From the NCBI GenBank assembly GCA_022010095.1, contig CP091739.1, positions 806,001 through 870,000 of the forward strand: 64,000 bases of DNA. The letters are read 5' to 3'. The notes under the pieces are model-generated. The model saw only the letters and a list, made by a program, of their open reading frames with translations, did no database searches and was not told where the DNA came from. Shown in pieces: positions 46,710 to 57,964 of this stretch. Made by a program: the position numbers and the translations under genes. Source of the stretch: Clostridium sp. GTDB lineage: Bacteria > Bacillota_I > Bacilli_A > RF39 > UBA660. Numbering within the stretch: the stretch's first letter is position 1; every line of letters starts with the position of its first letter.

Positions 46710-47353
46710 TTATTCTTTTTAGCAGGAAGTATTTCACCTTTGTAAATCCATACTTTTACACCGATTTTACCATAAATAGTATCAGCTTCTTTGTGAGCAT
46801 AATCAATATCAGCTCTTAAAGTATGAAGTGGTACAGTTCCTTCAGTATAAGTTTCAGTTCTAGCCATTTCAGCACCAGCTAATCTACCAGAAACAGCAAC
46901 CTTTATACCAGTAGCTCCTGCTTTCATTGTATTTCTAATAGCCCTCTTTTGTACTGCTCTAAAAGATGCTCTATTTTGAATTTGAAGTGCGATATTTTCA
47001 GCTACTAAAGCAGCATTCATATCTGGATTCTTAACTTCAACTATTGATAAATAGATTTCTTCTCCAGTAAGTTTTTGAAGAGCTTTTTTATGTTTTTCAA
47101 TATCAGCTCCACCTTTACCAATAACGATACCAGGCTTTGATGTATTGATAATAACATTTGTTCTTTTTTTATTTCTTTCAATTACGATAGAAGCAACTGA
47201 ACATCCTTTTTAATGCTTTATCTAAATATTTTTCTAATTTGAATATCAGTATTTAGATATTTAGCAAAAGTCTTTAGTTGGTGCATACCATTTACTTTCC
47301 CAGTCTCTATTAACACCAATTCTAAGTCCGACTGGACTTACCTTTTGTCCCAT
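46710..47353 (-). CDS. rpsC: Ribosomal protein S3, frameshifted
   Basis: The product begins [20 protein letters not shown]. The KH domain ([18 protein letters not shown]) lies in the frameshifted first half, and the intact second half runs through [16 protein letters not shown]. About 214 residues; the end (PAKKE) depends on closing one indel near 46718 and leaves a GGGAGG site for rplP. It is part of the mRNA entry channel. Confidence 0.94.
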
Positions 47354-47355
47354 GT

Positions 47356-47708
47356 TTAGTCCTCCTTCTTTTGCATATTATCTGTAACACATACATAAAT
47401 ATGACTTGTTCTATGATAATTCTTAGCAACTCTAGAGTGAGATGCAGCTTTTCTTCTCTTTAAAGTTCTTCCTTCGTTAATGTATGTTTCTTTGATAACT
47501 AAATCTTCTTTATTAGCTCCAAAATTATTAACTGCATTAGCTACAGCAGAATTTAAAAACCTTTAATGATTAATCTACTTGCTTTAGTATTTGTAGTAAG
47601 TAATATTGCTTCAGCTTGACTAACACTTTTACCTCTAATAAGATCAAGAGTCATTCTTGCTTTTCTTGGTGCAATCATAGCACCTTTATGTATACTATAA
47701 GTTTCCAT
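47356..47708 (-). CDS. rplV: Ribosomal protein L22, frameshifted
   Basis: The product begins [20 protein letters not shown] and continues over an indel near 47562 to [20 protein letters not shown], the tunnel-lining hairpin region. About 117 residues. Two bases separate it from the rpsC start. Confidence 0.94.
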
Positions 47709-47718
47709 TATTTACCTC

Positions 47719-47991
47719 CTACTTCTTACCGCTGCCAGCATGGCCAGTAAACTTACGAGTTAATGAGAACTCACCAAGTTTATGTCCTACCATATCTTCA
47801 GTAACATATACAGGAATAAATTCACGTCCATTATGAACTGCAAATGTATGACCAACGAATTCTGGATAAATTGTAGAACGTCTTGACCAAGTTTTTATAA
47901 CTTCTTTTTTACCTTTTTCATTTAATTCTCTAACTCTTTTTTTAAAAAGTCTAGGGAATGTATAAGGTCCTTTTTTCAAACTTCTTGACAT
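47719..47991 (-). CDS. rpsS: Ribosomal protein S19
   Basis: The intact 90-residue protein starts [18 protein letters not shown] and contains [20 protein letters not shown] and [11 protein letters not shown]. It lies in the small-subunit head. Confidence 0.97.
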   Translation of the reverse strand: MSRSLKKGPYTFPRLFKKRVRELNEKGKKEVIKTWSRRSTIYPEFVGHTFAVHNGREFIPVYVTEDMVGHKLGEFSLTRKFTGHAGSGKK

Positions 47992-48011
47992 TTTAACGGT
48001 TCCTTTCTCAA

Positions 48012-48842
48012 TTATTTCTTACGTCTAGTCATTATTAACTTTTCAGATGCTTTTTTAGTTTTTCTAGTCTTAAGTCCTAGTGCTGGTTTACCCCAAGGTG
48101 TCATTGGTTGAGCACGTCCAACTGGAGCTCTACCTTCACCACCACCATGTGGGTGATCATTAGGGTTCATAACAGAACCACGAACTGTAGGTCTAATACC
48201 CATATGTCTTTTTCTTCCAGCTTTTCCTAAACTAACAAGTTCATAGTCAATGTTTCCAACTTCTCCAATAGTAGCTCTACAAGTTCCAAGAACTTTACGA
48301 GTTTCGCCACTCTTAAGTCTAATAATTACATATTTTCCTTCTTTACCAAGAATTTGTACTCCACTTCCAGCACTTCTTGCTAACTTAGCTCCAGCACCTG
48401 GATTTAATTCAACATTGTGAACCATAGTTCCAACTGGAATATTTTCAAGTGGTAATGCATTACCAACTTTAATGTCAGCATTAGCTCCACTTTCAACTAT
48501 ATCTCCAACTTTTAAATTAAGTGGAGCAATTATATATCTCTTTTCACCATCCATATAATTGATAAGAGCAATATTAGCACTTCTATTAGGATCATATTCT
48601 ATAGAAGCAACATTTCCGATAATACCATCTTTATTTCTCTTGAAATCTATTAAACGATATTTTCTTCTAACTCCACCACCAATATGACGAACAGTTATTT
48701 TACCTTGATTATTTCTTCCGCCTGTTTTACTTTTTTTAACAAGAAGACTTTTTTCAGGAGTACTCTTTGTAATTTCATCATTAATAAGTGTACTCATTCC
48801 TCTTGTTCCAGGAGTATTAGGCTTGTAATTCTTTATTGGCAT
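48012..48842 (-). CDS. rplB: Ribosomal protein L2
   Basis: The intact 276-residue protein has [16 protein letters not shown] and the conserved [19 protein letters not shown] loop near the peptidyl-transferase centre. Confidence 0.98.
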   Translation of the reverse strand: MPIKNYKPNTPGTRGMSTLINDEITKSTPEKSLLVKKSKTGGRNNQGKITVRHIGGGVRRKYRLIDFKRNKDGIIGNVASIEYDPNRSANIALINYMDGEKRYIIAPLNLKVGDIVESGANADIKVGNALPLENIPVGTMVHNVELNPGAGAKLARSAGSGVQILGKEGKYVIIRLKSGETRKVLGTCRATIGEVGNIDYELVSLGKAGRKRHMGIRPTVRGSVMNPNDHPHGGGEGRAPVGRAQPMTPWGKPALGLKTRKTKKASEKLIMTRRKK

Positions 48843-48853
48843 ATTTTTCCCTC

Positions 48854-49120
48854 CTAGTATTCTATAGAAGAGCCTTCAGCTAGCTTTACATATGCTTTCT
48901 TATAAGCAGTAGTTAAGCCTGTATATCTTCCTACTCTTCTTTTCTTTTGAACAGCATTTACAGTATTAACATTTAATACTCTTACATTAAATTGCTTTTT
49001 CGATTTCATTCTTTATTTGAGTTTTTATTTGCTTTCTTAGCAACTTTAAATACATAAACATTATTATTCTTTAAAGCTTCACTTTTTTTCAGTAATAACT
49101 GGTGCTAAGATAATATTCAT
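48854..49120 (-). CDS. rplW: Ribosomal protein L23, frameshifted
   Basis: The product begins [20 protein letters not shown] and reads KVAKKANK before indels, then [20 protein letters not shown], ending EGSSIEY. About 88 residues. It docks SRP and trigger factor at the tunnel exit. Its ATG overlaps the rplD stop (TAATG). Confidence 0.93.
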
Positions 49121-49749
49121 TAGTTAAGCACCTCCTCAATTTTCTTAACTGAAGATTCGTCAATTAATAAGTAACTAGCTGCAACTAAATCTAAAACGTT
49201 AATTTCATCTGAAAGCAACTACAGCAACTTTATTATTGTTACGAGAAGCTAAGAATAAATTTTTCGTTTTCATCAGCATATACAACTAAAGCTTTACCAT
49301 CAACTTTAAGATTCTTTAACATTTCATTAAATGTTTTTAGTTTTTATTATTTTTCTAAATTTAAATTTTTCAACAACTATTAATTCGTTATCTCTTAACT
49401 TAGATGATAAAGCACTCTTTAATGCTAATCTTCTTTCTTTTCTATTTTGTTTTTTATCATATTTTCTTGGTTTTGGTCCAAAAACAATTCCACCACCTGG
49501 CCATTGTGGGCTTCTAGTAGATCCTTGTCTTGCATTACCAGTACCTTTTTGTTTGTATGGTTTACGTCCACCACCAGAAACTTCACTTCTAGTTTTAGTT
49601 GAAGCAGTTCCTTGTCTTAAAGATGCTCTTGCAAGTACTATTGCATCATGCATAACTGGTTCATTAATTTCAATGTTCCAAACGCTATCTTTAAGTGTGA
49701 TATCTTTAACTTTTTCACCTTTAAGGTTTAATACTTGAACTTTTGCCAT
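49120..49749 (-). CDS. rplD: Ribosomal protein L4, frameshifted
   Basis: The product begins [20 protein letters not shown] with the tunnel loop [19 protein letters not shown] intact. After indels near 49335, 49262 and 49215, the second half ends [18 protein letters not shown]. About 207 residues. Its ATG overlaps the rplC stop. Confidence 0.94.
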
Positions 49750-50532
49750 TATTCAGTAACCTCCTCACTTTGAGTGTTTTCTACTTCTGCTTCTGAATTT
49801 TCAACAACAGCATTATTTTCAACGACTTCTTCGCTGGCTACTTCTTCATTTACAGGTTCTAAAACTTCTTCTTCGTAAGAAACTAATTCAAGTGGTTCAA
49901 AATTCTTACTACCCTTAATAGCTTCTCTAATAAATACAAATGAATGTTTTTAGCACCTGGAACATTACCACTTACTAAAATGTATTTATTTTTCAGTATC
50001 AACATCTACTATCATTAAATTTTTGAATAGTGACTTGTTCATGTCCCATATGTCCTGGTAACTTCTTACCTTTTAAAACTCTCATTGGTCTCATTGTTCC
50101 CATTGAACCAACTCGTCTATGATATGTAGATCCGTGAGTTTCAGGTCCACGAGATTGATTCCATCTCTTAATTACGCCTTGGAAACCTTTACCTTTTGAT
50201 GTACCAGTTACATCAACTGTGTCTCCGCTTGAAATACATCAGCACTAATAACTTGTCCAAGAGTATAAGAAGCAGTATCAATTCCTCTTATTTCTTTTAA
50301 GAAGCGCTTAGGTTGTGTTTGCTTTTTTAGCATGTCCCATTTCTGGTTTATTAGATGATTTTTCTTTTTTATCAAAAGCACCTAATTGAATAGCATTATA
50401 CCCATCTTTTTCAACTGTTTTAATTTGAGTTACAACATTTGGTTCAACTTCGATAACTGTAACAGATATTAATTTTCCGTCAGTTGAGAATACTTCAGTC
50501 ATTCCAACTTTACGTCCTAAGATTCCTTTCAT
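49749..50532 (-). CDS. rplC: Ribosomal protein L3 with acidic C-terminal tail, frameshifted
   Basis: The product begins [20 protein letters not shown]; the central [15 protein letters not shown] and [20 protein letters not shown] segments are intact. The family normally ends just after VFIREAIKG. Here about 50 further residues follow, almost all acidic or small ([18 protein letters not shown], ending TQSEEVTE), directly followed by the rplD start (TAATG). The tail is in one open frame of about 170 bases with no A/T-run ambiguity, so it is credible. Confidence 0.94.
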
Positions 50533-50546
50533 TTTACTTTCCTTTC

Positions 50547-50858
50547 CTAATTATTTTTAATTTGAATATCTACACCACTAGGTAAATCTAAATGAGCAAG
50601 AGCATCAATAGTTTCTTTACTAGGATTTTCGATATCAATTAATCTTTTGTGAGTTCTAATTTCGAATTGTTCACGAGAATCTTTATATTTGTGAACAGCT
50701 CTTAGAATAGTAATTTTCTCAATTTCAGTTGGTAGTGGTACAGGTCCACTTACAACTCCACCAGTTCTCTTAACAGTCTCAACAATTTTAGCTGCTGCTT
50801 GATCAACACTTCTGTGATCAAATGACTTAAGTCTGATTCTTACTTTGTCTTTAGACAT
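50547..50858 (-). CDS. rpsJ: Ribosomal protein S10
   Basis: The intact 103-residue protein begins [19 protein letters not shown] and ends GVDIQIKNN. It also serves in antitermination with NusB at boxA sites such as those in the rRNA leader. It is the first gene of the S10 cluster, after a leader and promoter. Confidence 0.98.
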   Translation of the reverse strand: MSKDKVRIRLKSFDHRSVDQAAAKIVETVKRTGGVVSGPVPLPTEIEKITILRAVHKYKDSREQFEIRTHKRLIDIENPSKETIDALAHLDLPSGVDIQIKNN

Positions 50859-50879
50859 ATTAATTTCCTCCTTCGCCTA

Positions 50880-51021
50880 TAATTTTTTTATAGACTTGCT
50901 AGATGCAAATTACCTGATATTTAATTAAGTTTAATTCAACTTAACCTGGTGTATCAGCAACCTTGCACATCATTGCCAGTCGTTTACAACTAATTATAGG
51001 ATATATTTGTTAAAAAAGCAA
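50880..51021 (-). promoter_or_regulatory. Promoter and leader of the S10-spc-alpha cluster
   Basis: TTGCTT (51016-51021) and TATAAT (50993-50998) on the minus strand are 17 bases apart. The transcript would have a leader of about 120 bases before rpsJ containing several complementary segments (for example AAGGTTGCTGA and AACTTAATTAA stretches), which may fold. The ribosome site is GAAGGAGGAAA. Confidence 0.7.
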
Positions 51022-51051
51022 GCATTTTCTATTATTTTCAACATTTTTTTC

Positions 51052-51077
51052 ACAAAAGAAAAAGACCTTTCGGTCTT
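51052..51077 (-). terminator. Terminator with GAAA loop
   Basis: On the minus strand AAGACC-GAAA-GGTCTT (51062-51077) is followed by TTTCTTTT. It overlaps the stop of the upstream gene and separates it from the S10 promoter. Confidence 0.85.
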
Positions 51078-52763
51078 ACATAGTTCCACTATCATCAGAT
51101 GTAGGAAGTTTGATTCCAAGTTTATCTAAAAGATTAATTAAATTATAAGTCATAGTATTCATATCATTTTCAGTTAACTTATCATACATAACAGCATTAG
51201 ATTTATCAAATGATTTCATTTGTTCACCGCGTTTTTCAGTACCAGTTATTGTAATATTGAATGCAGGATTACTTGAATCTTTAGCATTATAAACTGCAAA
51301 AACTAGAAGTAACTTCACTATTTTTTTATCTTTCTTAGTAGTTTTCAAAGAGAATGTAATTTTTATTGTATTCTCCATCATCAGAATTAAGTTCACCACT
51401 TAATGAATTATCATCAAATTTAATACTCATAACAGGTTTACTATCCTTATTATCTTTTAATTCTACAGTAGTTTCTTTATCATTAACAACTGCAGTTAAT
51501 ATTGCATTATCATTACTCATTTCAAAGTAAGTTAATTTATTATCAATAATGCCAGTATGAAGTATAACTTTTTAAGTTAGCATCAGCTGAAGCAGTAGAA
51601 TTACTTTTTTTATAGAACTTAAACTATTATCATTATCATTTAAACTATTCTTTATTTCATCTTTAGTAGAACCATACATTTTAGCAAGTATCTCTAAAGC
51701 TTTATCATCATTTTTAATAGCATTTTTAATACCTTTAGAAATATTATCTTGTTCTTCACCATCAAAATTATAGATAGTTTCAAAATATAAGCCAGAATCA
51801 GTCTTAATAGTTTTACTTACTTTATCATAATTAATACTATTTTTTTAATGAATTTTTTTACTAAATCAGTTAAATATTTAATATCATCAACGTTAAAATC
51901 GATATCATTTAATGTAACACTTGATCCTTTAGGACTAGCAGAAGAACCACAGTTAGTTCCATAAGCACCAATGCAATTAGTATCAGTATTACCACCAGTA
52001 ATATTTCCTAAAGTTTTAAGATCAAATCCGATTGCCTTACTATATATATCTTTAACTAATAAATATACAATGTTATCTTCAACATAAAATGATGCATTAA
52101 CAGGTCCCTTATCGTTATATTTAGCATTTGTTTCAAAAATAAGCTATTGGTTTTTTTCTTCATTGCTAATATCATAGCCCATATAATAATCAGCATTAAA
52201 ATTAGCATTAAGTTCTTTAGATGTAAATGTTACATTTCCATCAACAACCCCTTTAGAATTACTACTATTTTTGATTATCTTTAATACTCTTATATGCTTC
52301 ATCAACCTTAGTATACATACTATCAATTGTTTTTAGTCATAATATTTTTTTAGGTGACATTACCACAAAATAGTACCCACATAATAGCCCAGCTACAAGT
52401 AGTACAATAACTACCAAAACGATAGGCCAAATCTTTTTCTCTTTCTTAAACATAAAATCATCATTATGACCACTATTATATGAATTAGATGAACTTTTCA
52501 TCATATTACCATTGAAATTTCCAACAGTGGGATTATCAATATTATTATTCATACTTCCATAATTCACACTTTGAGTATTATTTGGAGTCACATTAACATT
52601 ACTATTAGTATTATTAATTTCACCACTAGCAACCCCTCTATTCATAGTATTATTTTTGATTAGGCATACTATTACCTAAATTAACAGGTTCATTTGAAAT
52701 ATTATTAAAATCATTATTTTGATTATTTATTCCATTATAACCATTCATATTATTTCCATCCAT
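51076..52763 (-). CDS. Membrane-anchored protein of unknown function, frameshifted
   Basis: The first ~110 residues are Asn-, Ser- and Gly-rich and cytoplasmic (MDGNNMNGYNGINNQNN). A membrane helix follows (IWPIVLVVIVLLVAGLLCGYYF), then an extracellular domain of about 420 residues with many Lys, Asn, Asp and Ser and beta-type runs (FETIYNFDGEEQDNISKGIK, VELKDNKDSKPVMSIKF). The layout resembles DUF6583-like proteins, but I cannot be sure. Three Cys lie in one short stretch (TNCIGAYGTNCG). It ends DDSGTM at a strong terminator. Several indels are present. The role may be in envelope sensing or assembly. Confidence 0.6.
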
Positions 52764-52826
52764 TTTTACTCCTACTTTCCTAATATAAGGATAACACTTT
52801 TTAATCATAAATGTCATCATCATTTT

Positions 52827-54367
52827 TCACAAAAAAATATCACTAATCATTTTTTTAATAATTAAACTTTCACCAGTCATTTCCTTAGGTTTACTTATTT
52901 CATATATATCAACAATAGTTGGTATTACATCTTTAAGAGTTCCATCTTTTCGAAGTTTATAATCTTTATTACATATCACAAATGGAACTTTGCTTAACGT
53001 ATTAGTAGTAATAACTTTACCACTTGTATCTTTCATAAATTCACAATTACCATGACTAGATGTTATAACAACTTCATAATAATTTTTCATCTGCTTTTTT
53101 TCAAGTATTTTTACCTATACAATAATCACATGCTTCAAGAGCTCTTACCGTCGCAGGAATATTTCCTGTATGACCAATTACATCAGGATTAGCATAATTT
53201 GCAAGTATAAAATCAAAATCTTCATCTATTGCTTCAATTATCGCTCCAGTCACTTCTGCAGAGCATTCATTTCAGGTTTCATATCATACCTAACAACTTT
53301 AGGTGATGGAACAAGTATTTTTATATAAATTTTTATCACTAAACTCTTTACCACCATCAAAATAATAAGTAACTTCATTATATCTAGGTGATTCACTAAT
53401 TCTAGCCTGTTTAAATCCAAGATCAGCAAGATATTCACCAAATGTATTAGTAACCTCTTCATTAGAATAAACAGTATCAACATTTATATCATTACCATAT
53501 AATACTTCATATTTAACATTTTTAAACTTCTTAATCGCAAACATATTAAAGCTTTCATCAGTAAAAGAACTAATAAGTTCACTCATATTTTCAGGTCTAA
53601 AATTAATAAACATAACGCCATCATTATCACGTACAATACTATTCTTAGTTATTATACTAGGATTAATAAATTCATCAGTTATGCCATTCTTATAATGAAG
53701 TTCAAGACATCTTATATAATCACTAAAAAGTATTTCCAACATTATAAACAATCGCATCATATGCTTTCTTAACTCTATCATAATTACTATCTCTATCCAA
53801 CGCATAATATCTTCCAGTGATAGTTCCAATTGTTCCAAGACCAAGTTTACTTTACTTTCTGCATAAAATCGTTTATCAAATTTATTGAATCGGTAGGCAA
53901 ACTAGTAACACCATCAGTTATAAAATGAAATACAACACTTTTCACTTTTTTTATTTTTAGCAAGCGCAAGTACTGCATAAAAAAATGTTCCATACTTGAA
54001 TATACATTAGTATTTTTGAATAAGTCCTATTAAATGAAGTGTACTATTATTTTTCATTAACATGATCCATCATATCAAGTAAAGTATCATTTTTCAAAAA
54101 AACTTTTTATCTTTGATTTTTTTCGTTTATAAGAGTAAGTGGACTTTTAATAGTTCTACCACATCCAATAGTCATATGACCCACTTCAGCATTACCAGCT
54201 ATTCCTTTAGGAAGACCAACTACTTCTTCACTAGTAGCAAGTTCACTTACAGAATATTCATTTAATATTTTAGTTAGATTAGGTAAGTTAGACATCTTAA
54301 TAGCATTACCATTATCAGACCCACGTATACCAAAACCATCTAATATTAATAATATAACTTTCTTCAT
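52827..54367 (-). CDS. GpmI-like phosphoglycerate mutase homologue lacking key active-site residues, frameshifted
   Basis: The fold is clearly that of 2,3-BPG-independent phosphoglycerate mutase: [61 protein letters not shown] and SSHGNCEF in order, about 510 residues. But catalytic Ser (GNSEVGH) is Ala, the metal Asp of DHGN is Ser, the later metal His (AHTTN) is Asn, the substrate His of GGVHSH is Tyr (TNVYSS), DGRD is DGVT and the FRPDR Arg is lost (FRPEN). Each change lies in an intact frame around the motif. A working mutase is unlikely. It may be a pseudoenzyme or have a new role. Several indels lie elsewhere. Confidence 0.82.
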
Positions 54368-54464
54368 ACATTTCTCCTGTATTTATTCTATCACATCACA
54401 GCAAAAGATAAAAGATTTTTATTTTCCATCAAGAAATACAACTTATAAACAAGTTATTAATACA

Positions 54465-54495
54465 AAACAAAAACCCAATCCTTTTAAGGACTAGG
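54465..54495 (-). terminator. Terminator after the CHAP gene
   Basis: On the minus strand CCTAGTCC-TTAAAA-GGATTGGG (54474-54495) is followed by TTTTTGTTTT. Confidence 0.75.
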
Positions 54496-54496
54496 C

Positions 54497-55409
54497 TTAA
54501 TATTCCGGAACTCCATATGCATAAATATACGGACTTTTTAATTTATATTTTCTTCTTTTAACATCTTTATTACTTGCATTACCTTCAATCGCATAAACAT
54601 AACCATTCTCAACTTTTTCAACTAAACCAACATGATCTATTATTCCATTCCTATTCCAATCAAAAAAATATCAAATCTGCTGGTAAAGGCGTATACTTTG
54701 AAGAATATTTTTAATGCATTTCTTTCTTTATAATAATCAACACCTTTTTTTACCCATATAAATTTAGGAATAGGTTCACCTAAAACATTATTTTCATTTG
54801 CTACCCAAGAAACAAAAACACAACACCAAAGTACTCTCCTATTAAAACCATACCACGTCCAATACTTTTCACCTGTATTTCCTATTTCCCTACGAGCTGT
54901 TTCTACCATATTATTTCTAATAATTTCTTCTCTATTTAATTTAAAAATTAATTTCATTTCCAAGTTCATTCTCATTATCAAAAAAATCACTCTTATTATC
55001 ATATTATTATCAATACTAATATTTTTTTAAATACTTTTTTTGAATCTCATCTTTATTTAAATTAAACTCTAATATTTTATAATTATCTTTTTGAATACAT
55101 TTTTAGGATTCTTATTATTATCAATTAAATAATCAATAGTACTTTTTACTATCATCACTACTTAATGTTTTTACTTAAATTATTATATATATCACTTGAT
55201 TTATCATAATATATTTCTATAAAATTATTTGTTAAAACTACATCACTTACTTTTTCTTATTTTTCATATTATTTTTGTTCATAAGTTGTTAATATTTCAC
55301 TATTAACAGGTAATATTATCTTAGAAGAAAATACTATAGTAATCATCACAAATACTAAACTTATCAAAACTATAGTAACAACTTTTTTAACATTTACTTC
55401 AAACATCAT
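54497..55409 (-). CDS. Membrane-anchored CHAP-domain hydrolase, frameshifted
   Basis: The N-terminus MMFEVNVKKVVTIVLISLVF is a membrane anchor. After a spacer of about 110 residues, a CHAP domain begins ARREIGNTGEKYWTWYGFN, with the nucleophile Cys in WCCVFVSWVANEN, His in IDHVGLVEKV and the final YAIEGN and SPYIYAYGVPEY. CHAP enzymes cut peptidoglycan amide bonds. About 300 residues. Indels lie near 54665, 54710, 54955 and upstream. Located outside the membrane, it may help cell separation or remodelling. Confidence 0.8.
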
Positions 55410-55479
55410 GATACCTCTCTATCATACTATAAAAATAAGTATAACAATGAAAAATATAATAAGTAAATAACTTTTTTTA

Positions 55480-57067
55480 TCACATATGATAATATTTCAT
55501 CAAATTTGAATATAATGAGTTTAATACTGAAACTACATCGACACTTAATTTTTATATTAGTAGCTTGAAATAAACTATCATATATTAAATATTTTTTTAA
55601 ATGGTAAAATAGTTGTAACAACTGGATAAGGTAATTTATCATATGAAATAATATTATCTATATTAACATTAATACCTTTTACCATATAAATTCTATCTTG
55701 ATACATAAATGTTGTATATTCTTCTTCATATTTCATTATAAAAATACATACCACGTTTACCTTCTTTGAATTTCTTTATCAAATCTAATTCTTCATTATT
55801 AAATTTATATGGATTTAAAGCACAAAATTCATCTATTAATTCATCCTTATTTTCCCAAAACGTATCAACTATATCTGTTAAATCATTAGGATTTATACCA
55901 GTACGATTATATATTTTTAAGTGTTTATTTATATTATATTTTTTTATTAGTAAATTCTAGTAAAGCAAAGTACAACTTATAAAAATAATTTAGCATCTTC
56001 TTTACTTAAACAAGCATCTTCTTGCAATTTATAATTTTTAAGTTTATCTTTTTCAACTTCTAATTTTTTTTGTTTTAATTTTAATAATTGATTACGTGAT
56101 AAACCATTAAGTACTCCAGATGGCATTTCATCCATAGCCCTATCTAATAATTCCAAAATATTAGATGCATCATAATTGTATGAACTTGATATTACTTGAA
56201 TAAAATACACTAATGGTTCTCTTTCTTTATCTAACATAGCACAAATTTTAATATCATCAAGTATGGTACTATAACTAAAAAGGTAATTGTTTAACAGCAT
56301 CTATCAATTTATTTACATTTTTTTATTATTTATATCAAAAATCATTATAAAAAAATAAGTTCTAAATAGTTTCTTATCTATTTTTTTCCATATGAAGTAA
56401 TTTCTTTTTTTCTTTTCTCAATTCCTCTATTTCATCTTTTTAAATCATAGAAATCATTATGCAATACTACTGGTACATCATTTCCTAATAATTTCATATC
56501 TTCAGTAATAATAGATACATGATAGTTAAATAACTTATTATTCAACATATGTTTTTAGCACATATCCCGGGTCCAAATTTAATATTGTTGCTCCCACATT
56601 ACATGCATTTAAAAAGTAAAGTAACGCCCTGTATTTTTTTATATAACCAATTAATATCTCATTTAATTCGTCTAGTTTTTTTAACTTTATTCCATTTAAC
56701 ATTTTTTTATTGCTAAAGTAACTGTACCAATTATTTCTTCAGGAATAAAAAAAACATCTTTACCAATTTGTATTAAGAATTTATTATCAAGCATATTTCT
56801 TTCCCCAAAAAAATATTTATAATCAAGTAATTCATCATTATCACAATTATTAATTATCATTTCTAAATATTTTTAATTCTTTTTGTAGTACATATTTCTA
56901 TAATATTATTATAATCACTATATACTTTATAAATCTCACTTAACATTTTTATTTCTTGTAATCTTATCATAATCCTTAAATTCATCCATTATTCTAAAGT
57001 AAGATTCAAAAAAACTTCTTCTTTAGTATATAATTTTTAATAAATCACTCATTTTTTTACTATTCAT
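55480..57067 (-). CDS. Large unrecognised helical protein, frameshifted
   Basis: Read across indels the product is about 530 residues, mostly helical and acidic: MSDLLKIIYTKEEVFLNL, IPEEIIGTVTLAIKK, NACNVGATILNLDPGYVLKT, EIEELRKEKKEI, and an intact block at 55977-56300 (LNNYLFSYSTILDDIKIC to KLQEDACLSKEDAKLF). A C-terminal part (GINPNDLTDIVDTFWENKDE, KGINVNIDNIISYDKLP) completes it. No membrane segment or signal is visible. I do not recognise the family, though the composition suggests a cytoplasmic regulator or scaffold. The stop is uncertain (55427 or 55480, depending on frame). Confidence 0.5.
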
Positions 57068-57246
57068 ATTTAACACCAATCTATCAAAAAAATATTTATT
57101 CTATTTTTAACAAATTATTAATTGTAATAAAAGACATTTTTAAATATCAAAGTATGTAATATTCAATGTAAACTTAACACATCAATTTTTTTATTTTTTT
57201 AAACTTATTACCACAATATTATAGTATTATTGTAGTAGGAGGCATA

Positions 57247-57909
57247 ATGAATAATAATAATATCAATATGAATAGTATTAATTCTTTAGAAGGAGAAATA
57301 GAAAAATTTATCAAACTATTTTTACAAAAGAAATCAAAAAGAAAATATTAAAAAGTTGGTTAATTACTTCATTATTAATCACAATAGTATTTTTGGTTTT
57401 GTTATAGGAATTGCAATTTATATCATATCTATAACAAATAAAAAAACATAGATACAACTAAGTTTCCATTTAATATCAATAGTGAAACATTATTTTTCTA
57501 TGTTTATAATCTTAACAATAGTTGGTGTTTATCTTTATGTATTTCTAACTGCAAGTAAATCAACTGGTATATCAACATTAAGAATAAAAAAACTAATGGA
57601 AATGAAAGTGAATTATACAATAAAATGAATGAAATACTTAAGTATTTATATTATAAAGAAAAAAACATATAAAAGGAAGAAAAAGTATTTTTATGCATAT
57701 AAAGAACGTTGGGCATTTAATATTAATATCACTAGTTTAAAAAGATATCTTGAATATTCTGTTGAAAAATGGTGAATTAAAAAAATAAATGTATGGGCAT
57801 CAATTTATGGAAAAGAACTTCCAATTGATAATAAAAGAATGGGATTTTTATCATAAGAAAGCTTTTAGTTTATGATTTAGAATATATCAAAGAAAATATA
57901 AATAAATAA
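57247..57909 (+). CDS. Small membrane protein, unrecognised, frameshifted
   Basis: A TAGGAGG site precedes the ATG. The N-terminus is Asn-rich (MNNNNINMNSINSLEGEIEK), followed by two membrane helices (LITSLLITIVFFGFVIGIAI and FIILTIVGVYLYVFLTAS). A basic cytoplasmic C-terminal part follows (KERWAFNINITSLKRYLEYS, ending DLEYIKENINK). About 220 residues, at least six indels. It is the only plus-strand gene between 16.3 kb and the right end. No family recognised. Confidence 0.55.
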
Positions 57910-57927
57910 TTATAAAATTCTTACAAA

Positions 57928-57964
57928 AATAAATAAGCATATCAATTCTATGCTTATTTTTTTG
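57928..57964. terminator. Terminator shared by convergent genes
   Basis: The stem AAATAAGCATA / TATGCTTATTT (57931-57941, 57949-57959) lies between the plus-strand membrane protein and the minus-strand paralogue cluster and has A and T runs on both sides. The stop of the minus-strand gene lies inside it. Confidence 0.85.
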
